DNA of 64,000 bases from Tetracentron sinense (GCA_015143295.1 CM026565.1:9298041-9362040), one strand, 5' to 3'; numbered from the stretch's first letter, positions 20,491-32,822 are shown. Numbers and translations: made by a program. The notes: generated from the letters alone by a model not told the origin.

Positions 20491-22550
20491 CTCTGTAACG
20501 CCCCGAAATACCCCCTAGGAGTTTAGGGATATTTTAGGTGTCACACTACGTACCTATCAAACCATCCTGTAATGCACAAGATAAAATACAGTACTAACAA
20601 CGATAATCAGAGCACGGAAGCTAACATATATGCGGAACCGTAAACAAATTTTCATTTCTTCTAATGATCCAAAATAGTATTCCAAGTTAACATAAATACA
20701 AGACATGTCTAAGTCTAAGGTGGACAGGCCCACCTATCAAAATATCGAAATACACAAGACCCTCTCATACTCTCCCCTCAACAGTAGTCGAGGTATGGCC
20801 ACACATCGAGGTCTTGGTCCGCCTGAGACTGTAATGGAATAGCCGGCTCTCTCTCCTCTATATACTCTTCCTCGACCCAAGGCTCCGGGTCGAGGACTCC
20901 CTCAGTACCTGCCGACATGAAAGTACGGCTGAGCATGGAATACTCAGCGAGTACAAGCTACTAGCAGACCATAACAATAATAAAACACACAATAGTAATA
21001 TCATACAAGCAGTAATAGAAACATCACAAAAGAAACAGTATAAGGCATGATACAATACAAGCATCCTGACGTGCGTACATGAATGCGAAAACGCCGATAA
21101 AACTCATGCTTGAAAACCCATGTCATGTCCCGGTATGCCTCGTAGAAATCATGTATGCGTGCATGCATGAATGCATGATCATCATCTTGTAAACCTCCAT
21201 CTCGTAACTTGTGAGCCAGAGGCTAGTACCCAAATCTCCCTGGGCTGTCAACCTCCTTGATATGCAATGCACTTGTGAGCCAGAGATTAGTACCCGACTG
21301 TCCCTGGGCTACCAACCTCCTTGTTATGAAATGCACTTGTGAGCCAGAGGCTAGCACCCGAATCTCCCTGGGCTGCCAACCTCCTTGATATGCAATGCAC
21401 TTGTGAGCCAGAGGTTAGTACTCGAATGTCCCTGGGCTACCAACCTCCTTGTTATGAAATGCACTTGTGAGCCAGAGGCTAGCACCCGAATCTCCCTGGG
21501 CTGCCAACCTCCTTGATATGCAATGCACTTGTGAGCCAGAGGTTAGTACCCGAATGTCCCTGGGCTACCAACCTCCTTGTTATGAAATGCACTTGTGAGC
21601 CAGAGGCTAGCACCCGAATCTCCCTGGGCTACCAACCTCCTTGACATGCAATATTTTCTTGTTGTTTATTATATGCACATGCTCTTGAAATCTCGGTTCA
21701 TGCTATCATGCGTGCTCATGTGCGTGCCAATAATAACAATCGTGGGAATGCGCTTAACAAAAGAGATATGACATTACAGTTCAATTCATAATATTAGCAT
21801 AGGTAACTTAAGTAATTCACATGACATTGGATCAATTCATCGTCTATAAGAACACATGCATAAAACCTCTTTCCATTTTCTTCATCTAAGTTGTTTATTC
21901 ATATTTTAGGCATTTTGTCAAACACAACACATGCAATGTTTCTTAATAATTCATCTTGTTCTTTTTAGCGCATATTTTCCATCCAAACATCAAGGTAAGT
22001 TCGTTATTGGTAAAATGTAGAACCCCGGATCTTGATGGCCATGTACGACGAATGATATCATATACTAAAGCATTTAAGAATGTATTTACGGTGTATGGGT
22101 GTTTGGAATGAAATAGGCAAGAGTATAGAATACTCTTGAGTATTGACAAGGGTTATGCCTTGGCATACCCTCGACTCTAAATAGCCCTAGCGTTCACACC
22201 GCTTGTTGGAATCAAGCGATTCTTGAATTTTTGGAAAGCTAATTGAACCCTCTTTGGGGTTCATGTTGATCACTTATCTTGGTTTTCAGTTGGTGTTAGG
22301 TCAAAAGACCGATTTCTGAAGTCGGGTCGGTTTAAAATCTGAATTGACGAAACCCAATTTCGGATCAGTCAGGTTTAGGGGCAAAATGGTCCAAAAAAAA
22401 GGAAGAATTGGAAGTTGTGAAAAACATGAAAGTTGTTCTCCTTCGAAAGAAGAATCCAACGCAAGTTGAATCATCAAAATCGGACAAGCGAGTCAAAAGT
22501 TATGGCCGAGATACAAAAATGCAAAAATGCTGAAGCTTTCTGCAAAAGTT

Positions 22551-22735
22551 GCGATCGCTCGTAGGGACCCTACGAACGATCGTAGTGGAGCTACGAACGA
22601 TCGTAGAGTTGCTACGATCGATCGTAAAGCCCCAGAAATGCTGGAAACTCTCGGGTAAAACTACGATTGATCGTAGGAAGCTACGATCGATCGTAGAAGG
22701 CTACGATTGATCGTAAATCGCTACGAACGATCGTA
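22551..22735 (+). repeat. Palindrome array, CTACGATCGATCGTAG type
   Basis: Eight or more units with TACGATCGATCGTA, TACGAACGATCGTAG or TACGATTGATCGTAG alternate with short spacers. They end about 55 bases before ACTATAAATAG (22791-22801). Confidence 0.9.
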
Positions 22736-22790
22736 GATACGCAATTTTACTTTCTTGGATGCGATTGTTTAGGGGTTCTTCACCCCTTAC

Positions 22791-22801
22791 ACTATAAATA
22801 G
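22791..22801 (+). promoter_or_regulatory. TATA box of solo LTR
   Basis: ACTATAAATAG is a near-consensus plant TATA box, placed after the palindrome array and before the purine-rich leader AAGACTTTAGGAGGG. It supports the view that the palindromes are in U3. Confidence 0.75.
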
Positions 22802-23839
22802 AAGACTTTAGGAGGGTTTTTGGGTTACCCTAAACCAAGGAGAGTTCCTAGAAAGAGAAGGAAAGGATCTTGAGCATTCCAAAGAGGGTTTTGCTTGAAA
22901 CCCAGAAGAGCTTCAATCAAGGGTTGGATCTTCCCCAAATCAAGCTTGGATCATTCAAATCAAGTGAGGATTTCTCAAGGGGTTTCTTCAACCTAGAAAT
23001 TGATCCAAAGAGGTTAGTAACCTACTATCTAGCCTTGTTATCATACAAAGATGATTCAAATAGGTGATTTTAATTCTATTATGGTACAAATAGGAAGTGT
23101 GAAAATTTGGGTGAACTAGATCATGAATAAACAATCAAATAAGGTTTTACAAATTGGGGGTTTTTCAATAACAAGGATGAATATGGCTAAAATTGTAAGA
23201 AAATTGTAATACCTTTAAATGGACCATGATTTTAAGTATACTATGATGCAATGACAAACAAGGGATTTTGGGTGAACTTGATTATGTTCAAATAAGCAAA
23301 TAAGGATTTAAGATTTTGGGGGTTTTCCAATAAAAGGGTGAATATGACTATAAGTGCAAGTAAGTGTTAATATCCTCAAAGGAATCATGATTTTAAGTGT
23401 GATATGATGAATTAGGCTTAGAAGCCATGATTGTTATGATGTGACGCAATGAATGAAATGTTCTACATTCTAGAATTGTTTAAGTATGTTATGATGCTAA
23501 TATACCTTGTATGAACCATATGAGTTACTTAAGGTCTTCAAGTATACTATAATGATCATTATGCCTTGCATGAACATGTTTAATTAGTTAAAGCTTTCCA
23601 CATAGATGTTATAATGCTCACAAGCACTCTACGCATGATAAGTATTGCACGACCGGGGTTTTTATCATAAACATGAATTTTCAAGAAAACATAAGAGGAT
23701 TTTAAAGGGCATTCATAAGTAAGAAGCATACATGCATAAGCATAGACTAAGCCAAACTTTGGGTTGGCATTCTAAGATCGGTTACTCCACGCTCACAAGG
23801 ATCAAGTCTAGATCTTGCATGAACTCCACGGATCATAAG

Positions 23840-24085
23840 TCTCGCAAGGCTTTTCAAGAACTCATAAGAAACTCACAAGTCTAAGATCTTGCATATGTCT
23901 CCAAGGAGAACAAGCTCACAAGGATCATAAGCTCACAAGAAGCTCACAAGTACTCATAAGCTCACAAGAAGCTCATAAGCTCACAAGTACTCACAAGCTC
24001 ACAAGAACTCTAAGCTCACAAGAACTCATAAGAAAACACGAGGCTCATAAGCATTCATAAGAACTCATAAGCATACATGAGAGGG
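23840..24085 (+). repeat. CTCACAAG / CTCATAAG minisatellite
   Basis: Many short degenerate units (AAGCTCACAAG, AACTCATAAG) lie in tandem in the LTR segment between donor-like and acceptor-like sites. A related stretch is at 55590-55745. Confidence 0.8.
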
Positions 24086-25846
24086 TTTGTTTTCCATGAA
24101 AAGAACAAGTTTTATGAAAGGTTTTTCCCGACGGGTTTTAAGCATGGATTTTGGTGATTTGTATTCTTTTACGCACTGTATAAAATATTGTGATTATGAT
24201 AGCATTGTTAGCTAGTAGATTTTGCTCGCTGAGTATTCCATGCTCAGCCGTACATGTTATGTCGGCAGGTACACGGACTCCATTTGACATCTGTGATCAG
24301 GGGCCCTAGATAGAGGAGGATTATGGCGAGGAGGAGCCATATGTAGAGCCTCAGGAGGAGGCAAATGACTTAGACCACTGGCCCTTTTAGAGTGATTACA
24401 TAGAGAGAGAGAGAGAGAGTATTATCATTTTGTATTTTGATAGGTGGGCATGTCCACCTTTACTTTTGTGATGTATGTACAAACTTGGAATACACAGCAT
24501 GTATAGAAAAGAAATTTTTGGATTACGCTTCCGCACATTGGTTTAAGCTTCCGCCTTATTCATGATTATGTTTGTCATGACTTGGATGTTATTACAGGAT
24601 GGTTTGGTATCGGATATGGCACATCACGAGCCAAAGTATCCTTAACTCCCAGGGGGTATTTTGGGTCGCGACATAAAATACCCATCCACCATTTCCATCA
24701 CACACATCACACAGCATACATCTCGGCATCCAATCGCCACATCCAACATTCCATCCACCCATCCACACCTTTTCCATTATCTTGTTTATATTTAATGGGG
24801 GATAACACATTTCATAAGGAGGAAAACATAATATAAAGAATCACATTTTTATATAGAAAACCTAGATTTTTGCTAGGGTAAGTTAGTAGGGTGTACTAAC
24901 ATTAGATCAAGGCTTGATCCTTGGTAGAAACCTTGATTGAAGCTCCAACTTGAAAGAAGAACACCTTTGCTTGAAGGAGACTTGAGTTGGGGAAGAAACC
25001 CCTTTCAAAAACGTGCTTGGGTTGCTGCCCTAGCTTGGAGAACGCTCTCCACGAGTGCTTGAGCCGTGATCTTGGAGAAAAACCGGACTTGAAGTGATCT
25101 AGGGTCTCAAAACCCCTTTGATTCTTCTCCAAAAGCAAAACCCTAGCTTAGGAAACCCTTTCTCCTCACTTCTAATCCCCCAAATCCTCTAAGTGTTGAG
25201 AATGAGCCCTAAAGGCTCGGGTTAAACTCTTAAGGTAAGAGTGAACCGACCAAAAGACCATAATACCCTTACTGAAATTTCTGCAAAAACATGAGTGCCG
25301 AACACGTTGTGCTGTGAATAGTGCCGAACACGTTGTGCTGTGAATAGTGCCGAACACGTTGTCCGTTGTCTTATGTACAACGTGCCCGTCGTGAGCTGTA
25401 CAATGTACACATTGTTTGCTGTACAACGTGCCCGTCGTGAGCTGTACAACGTACACGTTGTTTGTTGTACAACGTACCCGTTGTCTGTTGCACAACGGAT
25501 GCACAACGTATACGTTATCAGAGCTAGAGCTACGTTATCAGAGTACGTTGTCTATGCGTTGTCTGTGCCTTATCAGAGCACGTTGTCAGAGCACGTTATC
25601 AGAGCTAAGTCCTTAGTGCCTTCCGAGCTACGATTGCCTGCAGGTCCATACTGTTTTGGCCATATCTTTTGACTCGTTCGTTGGATTTCGACGATTCAAC
25701 TTGCGTTGGGTTCGTCTTTCAAAAACGCACATTTCTGACATTTCAGAATTTCCGATTTCTCTCTTATTTATTAATTAGACTATGAGGAAGGCCAAGTAGC
25801 TACGAAAACGGTATTCATTAAGTATAGAAAAATCCGGGGTGCTACA

Positions 25847-26134
25847 GAAAGAATGGAAAATCAAGAAGCTCAAGCCATTAGACTTCAAACTGAAGTAAGA
25901 GATAGGTTGGCATACCTTGAGGGATCTTCTACAAACTTTAGATCTGAGATGAGAGAAAGGATCTCCTCTGTTGAGTCCTCCATAGCAACCATTCATTTAG
26001 ATTTGAGAGAGAGATCAGATGGGACTAATTCCATGTTGGGGACTATCAACATGGACACCTTAGTCACTAAAAACAGAGTTGACACAGTCACCACTCGTCT
26101 TCAGAGACTGGAAGCTGATCAAATGAAAGCTTAG
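25847..26134 (+). pseudogene. Envelope-position ORF, continuation after the chromovirus insertion
   Basis: After the second copy of the target duplication (GAAAG, 25847-25851) the same reading frame resumes without a shift, if one duplicated copy is discounted. The roughly 95 codons are rich in heptad-like patterns (LQTEVRDRLAYLE, ERISSVESS, TTRLQRLEAD), predicting coiled coil. The frame ends in TAG at 26132-26134; translatable sequence continues downstream in shifted frames with further stops. Confidence 0.7.
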
Positions 26135-26380
26135 AAAGGTAGCAGCAGTCATCCAAGGCCAAGCAGAATCCTCAGCCCTTCAGATGAAGACCTAAGGGAA
26201 GTTGTTATTGGATATGGCTGAACAAGACTCCCTATCAGCCACCATCATCTTGAGAGCCATAACTGAACTTAAAAAGATCAACAACTTCCTAGTAAGCTTG
26301 ACTATTGGACCTTCTCAAGCCCCTCCTTCTTAAGCCCCTTCATCTCAAGGTCCCTCTTCTCAATCCAAAGGCAAATAGCC

Positions 26381-26563
26381 AATGAAAAAGAAAGAAGCCC
26401 ATTCTACAGATGCACCCATCATTTCTCTTCCCTCTTCTGATGAAGAACAAGATTCCTCCTCAGACTCGAATGACTCCAAGGACAGCTCCAGCAGTGATGA
26501 AGACTCCCTATTTATGGCAATCAAGAAGAAGATCGACAACAAGAAGAAGGAGTCTAGTTAGAG
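26381..26563 (+). pseudogene. Acidic, serine-rich tail of the envelope-position ORF
   Basis: An open stretch of 60 codons from ATG at 26381 to TAG at 26561-26563. It is rich in D, E and S in the middle (SSDEEQDSSSDSNDSKDSSS) and in lysine at the end (AIKKKIDNKKKESS). It is in the same frame as 25853-26134. The interval 26135-26380 still reads as protein (MAEQDSLSATIILRA...) but needs one frameshift and skips several stops, so this is probably the decayed C-terminus of the same protein rather than a separate gene. Confidence 0.55.
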
Positions 26564-27062
26564 TATCTTAGCTACTAGGGGCTGTTTCTTTTTTTTTTTA
26601 TTTACTTTTATTAATTTTTTTTAATGTTGACAAGGGGGAGAAATTGTATAATGAAATGAATGAGTTGTTATGTATGGATGTTATGGATGTATTCTTGTTA
26701 ACAAATGAAATACATATTGTTATGTATGGATGGTATGGATTTATGGATGTATTCTTGTTAACATATGAAATACATAATTTTTTTTTATATATATCTCTTC
26801 ATGTTGTTATACTTTAATTCAACTCAAAATATCATGAAACTTCTCTTAATTCTTATAAATTAAATGATTTCTCTTTATGGAATTTCTCTTGGTATTTAAA
26901 AGAAAATCTAAATGAATTCCTTTGTGGAACCTCTCTTAATTCCAATCTACAATTTTTTACTTACATGCTCATGTTTAGGGGGAGCTCTCCTAAAAATTTT
27001 TATGCAAAACATATGTTAAGGGGGAGCCTAACCTATCTCATTCTATTATTTGTGTCATCATC
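26564..27062 (+). other. SIRE 3' untranslated region
   Basis: Non-coding, T-rich, with three GGGGGAG runs (about 26633, 26979 and 27020) before the true polypurine tract. A 63-70 bp direct duplication (ATGAATG... / GTTATGTATGGATG... ATTCTTGTTAACA) lies at about 26655-26775. Confidence 0.6.
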
Positions 27063-27076
27063 AAAAAGGGGGAGAT
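27063..27076 (+). other. Polypurine tract of the SIRE element
   Basis: AAAAAGGGGGAGAT immediately precedes the LTR start and primes plus-strand synthesis. Confidence 0.85.
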
Positions 27077-28832
27077 TCTTAGCCTAAAGTTTACAACCAT
27101 ATAACCCTCAATTAGTTTTAATGATGACATAAATAATGAAATGACTCTTGTAATACTAATGTCTTCCATGAGCATCTTTGTCTATAGTATTCAAGAGATA
27201 AATAATTGATTTCTAGAAAAGACTCAAGAACCATTAATGAAAAAGATCAAGTCAAAGCATGATGAAAATTCCAAATCAAAGCTTCAAGAAGACATTCATC
27301 TATAAGTAAAAAGGATTTTGAAAGATTATCTTTAAGGCACTGCTACAGAAGACCAAAGAAGCAAATGATCAACTCCATCAAGGTCTAAGATTAGGTAGTC
27401 AGTGGTATGTCTAGGATTTCTTGTAAAAATCCTTAAGTGGTGATTTGGTGAAAAGCTCAAAATACCTTAGATTGACCATAGGTCCCTTGAACAAATATAA
27501 AAATATAATAAGGACCTTAAAACATGATCATCTTTCTCATAAAGGTTAAGTGCAAAATCTTGGAATCAAATCCTATCTTAAAGGTTTTGAAAAATGAATT
27601 CTGCAAATAAAATGGTCTATCTAGTCGATCAGATAGCCCGTCCAGCTGATCAGGCAGACCATCCAGTCGATCAGGTAATCCCTGTGATCGACTGGATAGA
27701 ACAAATTTTTTCAAAATTTGTTTGCATATACGGATTCAGTTGAAACTCTTTGTGAATCCATTTTAGATCATTCAAAAGATCATTACGAGATGTTAATTAT
27801 GTTTAATTAATATGTTAAAAGACTTTGGAACTCGTGTAAATCATTAAAGTCTTAGAAAACCAAAATCAGAATGTTTTTTGATCTATCCAGCCAATCAGGT
27901 GGTCCATCCAGTCGATCAGAAGACCCATGTAATCGACTGGATAGAACAAAATGCACTAAGTTTAGTTTTTGCCATCCAGTCGATCAGAACACTGATCTAG
28001 TTGATTTGATGACCATCCAGCCGATCAGAGGACCCATCTAATCGACTGGATAGCTCAGAAAATTCTAAGACCCATCTTTAATGCTCAACGACTATATTTA
28101 TAATGGGTGACTTTTCATTAAATGCTCATCAATGGTAATAACTATTGGATCACTATTAATAGAGATGATCTTTGAAAGACCAAAGAACAACTACACATAC
28201 ATTTATACTGTTCTATTGATTAATCATTCACTTGAGCTAAAAATCCCAATTAAGAGAAAACGATACTCTATTTTTCTCTTTGAGCTAAATCCAAATAATT
28301 TTCTTGAGAGATTTCTTAGAGCGAGTCATTCCATTCAAATCTAACTCGAAAGGAGTTATTCATTTCAGATTGTAAATCTAAAAACCTTAATTTCTTTTCA
28401 GCCAAGAACTTGCGTGTTCTTGCAGTGAAGTTGCGGCTTCGGTTTTGTCAGAGAGGGTTGTGCTCTGACTGTGTAAGGTTCCATCCTGACTTGAAGAGGG
28501 ATTGTAAGGTTGCATCTCAACCAGAAGAGATATTGTTAAAGGTTTAAGCTTCACTTGTGAAGGAGCTTGTACGATCGTGGATCGTAGTTGAACCTCTTGC
28601 GGTTTGCAGAGGCAGGGAGTAGGCTGGAGATTGTCGAACCTCAATAACAAACTGAGTTTGCACATCCTTTTTCTCTCCTCTATCTCTTATATTATCCAGT
28701 TATTAAATTTCTATAACAACTGATAGCTGCATTTCCCTTTGATTTTTAATTTCCGCATTATAAGGCATAACTAGTTTTAAAACTGCCCTCGACCCTATTC
28801 ACCCCCCCTCTAGGGTCCATATCTGGGCAACA
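27077..28832 (+). repeat. 3' LTR of the SIRE element (1.76 kb)
   Basis: It aligns by eye with the solo LTRs at 31420 and 59574: TNTTAGCCTAAAGTTTACAA at the start (here TC instead of TG) and CCCCCCTCTAGGGTC...GGGCAACA at the end. Three palindrome cassettes (27617-27699, 27882-27949, 27971-28054) lie upstream of a TATA-like CTATATTTATAATGG (about 28086-28100). Confidence 0.85.
27617..28054 (+). repeat. Three ATCCAGTCGATCAG palindrome cassettes
   Basis: Each cassette has two to three forward units (ATCCAGTCGATCAG and variants) and closes with the reverse unit (ATCGACTGGATAG), so its ends can pair. The closing units are near 27684, 27938 and 28043. The same design is found inside the element at 8201-8415. 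Confidence 0.85.
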
Positions 28833-30415
28833 AAATGACCCTGAGATAAAAGTTCACTAAAATACCCCTCACTATTTCAAAGGGACTATTTTGCCTTACC
28901 TTTACCCGAAATATTTAATCCAACAAAATTGGTCTCCTCTTAGACCATCATAGCTTTCAAAAGAGGTATAATAGCCTTAGGCCAACATAGGGTGACAAGT
29001 GTCCTCTATGATATATTCATGAAATTTTGGGATTTTGGACAAGGGTATTTAGGAGAATATTGAGTAGAAATTCTTAAAAATTCGGAATAAAACCCGTTTG
29101 AGAAGTTACTAAATCATCAAGTGAAAAGTCAAATACACCAAAAACAACCTTTTAAAAACAAAATTAGGATCTTTCATAGCTTACGTTAGTTATTCTATCG
29201 CAAGTACCATTTCTAGACCAATTATAGGTTTTAAAAAAATAAATAAATACCTTCCAGTGGGGAGGGGGGCTTGGTAGACCCCTACCAGTTTATTGATAAT
29301 TAAAAGGAAACGACATACACGGGGACATAAAACCGAAAACCCTAAAGAGGTTGGTGGTAGTTATTCTACAATCACCTATGCATGTTTCAAAATTTTGTTG
29401 ATTTCAAATTTCCTTCATTAGAAACCCTTATTTTGGATTTGAATACCTCTATAAAAACCTCTCACTGGGTCCAAATTAGGAGTTGAAAATTTTGAAATTC
29501 AAGGAGAAGTGTTCTGAACTGTTGTCAATTATTTTATTACTAAGTTGAAGATTTTTTTAATTTAGAAGGATAGTCTCTCCCTCTTTTCCTCTATTCTCTC
29601 CCTATTATATGGTTAATAGACTTAAGTCTGGCAACACATCAACAACCATTCACAAGGTTGGATAGCCTCGTTAGTTAGTTAATTTTTTTCTCATTTATTT
29701 ATTTTATGAGAGACATGCCATGAGAAGTCCGGGTTGTGTGCCATAGTGTAATTTGGTGCGTTTTAAATCTTGCTTTGAATACCATATTATGCTATGTTAA
29801 TTAGATTTAGATTGAGGTATTTTAGCTTATTACTTTAATTTTTATTCAAGTCCAAGTTTGATCAAAGTCTGTAAATTTGATGGGGAAATGCCTCAAATCA
29901 ATTATTTGGACTTGATTTCAGCCAAGAAAAGATCTACCCATGTTCATTTTCCATCAGATCAACATCCATAATTGGTCATGCCCAGTTTCCATGTAAACTT
30001 TGCACTAGGAGTGTATTTGAGCCGAGCTTTAGCTTAACTTGAACATGTTCGAGCTCGAACGTTTAGGCTTGAACTAGATTTAAACAAGCTTATCGAGTTC
30101 GAGCTCCGTCTGAGCTCAAGCTTTCTCCAAGCCGAGCCAAGCTTGAACTGGCTCAAGCTTGATTCATTATTTTATTTAATTTTACATGATTTTAATTAAA
30201 AAAAATTTATTATTAAATTAAAATACAAAAACTATAAAAAAATATTTGTGATTACTTTAGAATAATTAAATAGCATATCAAAATTTTCTTGTAATTTTCT
30301 TTGTTCGACTTAGATTTAGGGAGTAGGTTATCATCTTTAGATGAAAGTTTAAGGGTATCTAATACATTCCCATAAACTTAATAGAATCTTTTACCCTAAA
30401 TTTCAATTTAGACTT
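28833..30415. other. Unassigned sequence between two retroelements
   Basis: No coding region is supported. Near 29231-29330 there is an A-rich run followed by CAGTGGGGAGGGGGGCTTGG and CCCCTACCAGTTTATTGAT, which may be a LINE/SINE end. At about 30012-30165 lie degenerate GAGCTCGAAC / AAGCTTGAAC repeats common in plant intergenic DNA. The first five bases after the LTR (AAATG) should be the SIRE target duplication, whose partner is outside the window. Confidence 0.4.
30012..30165. repeat. Degenerate GAGCTCGAAC / AAGCTTGAAC repeats
   Basis: Clustered, partly self-complementary 8-12 base words (GTTCGAGCTCGAAC, GAGTTCGAGCTC, CAAGCTTGAACTGG, CTCAAGCTTGA) followed by an AT-rich stretch. No element boundary was found. 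Confidence 0.5.
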
Positions 30416-31419
30416 TGTTGGCTGGAAATTTGGTTTGCCGGGTGTGTCAGCGCCACGTGACGCAATTGCAGACTGAAACCTTTAGACCCAAGGCGTCGAG
30501 TTGGACCGAGTGACCGAGAGTGCGTTCACTTTGGACGTCCGGTCAGCCACCACTAGATATATCAATCAGGCGATTTAGAGAGGGGAGGGTTCATCCTTCT
30601 ATAATGGGTTTTATAATGCATTCGGTGGCCGAAGGGCTTTCCAAATTTAAAGGAAAAGTCGAATGTGATGTGTGTGTTGGATGTGAGATATATAGACAGA
30701 AGTGACAGAAATGATAAACATAAAATGATAATCGGAATTGATTGAAAGCAATCAGAAAAGATAACTTACAAACTATCATGCGATCGAAGTGAGTCACATA
30801 GACAAATATAAAGTCCCACCGAGGTGCATGTTGAAGATAAAGTGACTAAGATCTCTCCCATAGAAGATGGATACAAAAGTGACTAAAGAGATTCTCCTGA
30901 AGGAGGAAACTATGCTAAACTATCATGCGATCGAAGTGAGTCACAGAGGTAAATACAAAGTCCCATCGAGGTGGATGTTGAAGATAAAGGGACTAAGATC
31001 TCTCTCATGGGAGATGGATACAAAAGTGTCTAAAGAAACTCTCCTAAAGGAGGAAACTATGCTAAGGGTTCCTCCCGAAGGAGGAGATAAAGCTGTTGAG
31101 AGGCAGGCTGCTGAGGAGCAAGGCGTTACTAATTTGAGTTTGGTTGAGGGCATGGTCTTCTTTGTGCTTGGCCCTTTTATAGACTTCATTGACAGTTTCA
31201 ATAATTGTTCCCACCAATTTTCTATATTGATATCATCTGATTTTGTCAAATGGCTTAAAGACTAACTATTCCTTGATGAAGCCTTCATCCGTCCTTATCT
31301 TCTTTTGCCACATTTGAGCTCTATTGGCAATTAAGATAACTGTTATATATACTGATTCTGTTATCTGTCTTCTACCATGTGTCCCATGTTTGACAGTTAT
31401 AACTTTCACATAATCATGA

Positions 31420-32822
31420 TGTTAGCCTTTAGGTTTCAACCTAAGGTAACATCATTGATTTTGATGATAACATAATAATGTAATGGTATTTGTGTTACTA
31501 ATGCTTCTATTGAGTTTAAGTGTAATTTAGTTTATGAAGAGCATTAGCAAAGTCATTCAATGAAAAAACATAAAAATGACACCATCCATGAAGGGAATTC
31601 AACATCAAGTCAAGTAAGCTATTGAAACAAATTAAAGATCATATCAATCCAAATCATGAAGATGAAGAGTAAAGAAGAAGAAGATTGATCATGAAGCCAA
31701 AAGAAGACAAATCAAGTCAAGATCAAGTTGAAGATGAAGAGCAACTCATCTAGAAGGTTTATTGTTTTATATTTATAGGATGAGAGTGCTAAGGACTTTT
31801 GTAAAAAGTCCTCAAAGTTTGGTTGTTTGAAAAACTCATACCTAGATTGACCATAGGAGCCTAAGGACAAAATTGAATAACATTCTAAGGCCTTAGGACA
31901 TCATTTGGAAAGACCAAAATGATAATTAAAATAAGGTAGAAGACCAAGGAAATCATGCCTATCATATATGTCAGTTTAAGATGAGATTTCCAGAAGAAAA
32001 CAGGAAATCTCGTCGACGAAATTGAAGAGGAACTTCAATCTCGTCGACAAATTTAGAGAGCCACTCCAATCTCGTCGACGAAATCATGCGGAACCTAGAA
32101 AAAGTCTGTAATTGTCATATCTTTCCTAATGCCTCCCCAACGGCTATATCTTTGCAAAGGCTATAAAATGGAATGATTTATGAACTAAAATGAGATGATC
32201 TACAACTCCAATCATTCAATCCAAAGCTTAGATTTGAAATCTATTGAGTCATTCTTGAGCTATTCGCTATTCAACTCCATACTTTGAGAGACTCTTAGTG
32301 AGTATTCAAGTGATCTATCAGCTTGTTTTATGAGCAATCTCAGATTGTATTCATAACTCTATGAAGTGTATGTGAAAATCAAGAATTGTGAATTCTTGTC
32401 CTTGAAGCGGGGAGCTTTGTTAAGCGAAGAGAGGATTATTTTCTTGTGCTGTTCTATTTAGGCTTGATCTTCGCCCGTAAGAAGATTGGTTAGGTTTGAC
32501 TTTCACCTAGAAGAAAGATGTAAAAGTTTGATCTTCACCCGGAAGAAGATCGTGCGATTGAGTAAAATCATGGTGAATCCTTGAGCGGGGAAGGTTAAGA
32601 CGGGGATGTAGGTAGGTGGCCGAACCTCGAGAAAAGATTCCTTGTGTTTGCATTCTCTTACCTGCTCTTTGCTTTATTGCTTTGCATTGTGTGTGTCGTA
32701 TTGCTAAATTTTCATTTCCTTTTAATAAGTATAATTGAAATTCCGCTTAAGGGAATATGAGAAATTTTTATATTAGTATAAACCCTATCCACCCCCCTCT
32801 AGGGTCCAAACTTTGGGCAACA
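31420..32822 (+). mobile_element. SIRE-like solo LTR (1.4 kb)
   Basis: Starts TGTTAGCCTTTAGGTTTCAA and ends TTTGGGCAACA. It interrupts the gypsy-like LTR: the intact partner near 39965-39985 reads CATAACCATGATCTCAACCC. The target duplication is imperfect (CATGA on the left; AGATC or CAAGA on the right depending on the exact end). Three AATCTCGTCGACGAAAT palindromes lie at 32011-32089 and a TATA (CTATAAAATGG) at 32161-32171. Confidence 0.85.
32011..32089 (+). repeat. Palindrome array, CTCGTCGACGA type
   Basis: AAATCTCGTCGACGAAATT, CAATCTCGTCGACAAATTT and CAATCTCGTCGACGAAATC, about 72 bases before the TATA box of this LTR. The core TCGTCGACGA is also the core of the chromovirus-type array at 53485-53625. 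Confidence 0.88.

Larger units (their letters stand above)
22016..24673 (+). mobile_element. Solo LTR, chromovirus type (2.66 kb), TSD TAAAA
   Basis: Starts TGTAGAACCCCGG and ends TTTGGGTCGCGACA, flanked by TAAAA at 22011-22015 and 24674-24678. The uninterrupted target is visible in the partner LTR near 14148 (GGTAAAATACCC). Modules: conserved box 22454-22508; palindromes 22551-22735; TATA 22792-22799; donor-like GTTAGTAA at 23013; CTCACAAG/CTCATAAG repeats about 23840-24080; hairpin 24230-24250; acceptor CAG at 24268-24270. It is the youngest insertion in this stack. Confidence 0.93.
12633..25846 (-). mobile_element. Full-length Tekay/Del-like chromovirus, TSD GAAAG
   Basis: LTRs at 12633-15449 (3' LTR, 2817 bp) and 20494-25846 (5' LTR, itself split by a solo LTR), flanked by GAAAG at 12628-12632 and 25847-25851. 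Internal order on -: primer site, gag, intron, protease, reverse transcriptase, RNase H, integrase with a chromodomain-like tail, polypurine tract. Long LTRs, a Met-type primer site and chromodomain support a Ty3/gypsy chromovirus, most like Tekay/Del. The two LTRs look very similar by eye, so it is young, yet it has three in-frame stops and one frameshift and cannot encode an intact polyprotein. Confidence 0.92.
20494..25846 (-). repeat. 5' LTR of the chromovirus, split by a solo LTR
   Basis: The two parts 20494-22015 and 24679-25846 together match the 3' LTR at 12633-15449. It starts TGTAACGCCCCG and ends GGTGCTACA. Dimeric minisatellite at 21205-21650; hairpin 20928-20948; short 26-bp array 25295-25365. 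The interruption is 22016-24673. Confidence 0.92.
4968..28832 (+). mobile_element. SIRE-type Ty1/copia element, 5' part outside window, heavily interrupted
   Basis: Order on +: integrase, reverse transcriptase, RNase H (about 5160-7982), intergenic palindromes with a TATA (8201-8444), an envelope-position ORF (11413-12632 plus 25847-26563), polypurine tract (27063-27076), 3' LTR (27077-28832). This order and the pol sequence fit sireviruses. It was the target of the LARD-like element (1-4967), the solo LTR 8445-11241 and the chromovirus 12633-25846, so it is older than all three. Gag, protease and the 5' LTR are not in the window. Confidence 0.8.

Noticed and set aside
28833-30415. Possible host gene or promoter in the gap between elements
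   Set aside because: No open frame with codon-like structure, no similarity I recognise and no splice-supported exon chain. I see only old repeat traces.
30867-31265. 132-codon open frame, with a similar frame at 39490-39813
   Set aside because: Both lie in the two LTRs of the gypsy-like element and cross internal duplications. They have no recognisable domain and differ by indels, so they are by-products of repeat sequence.
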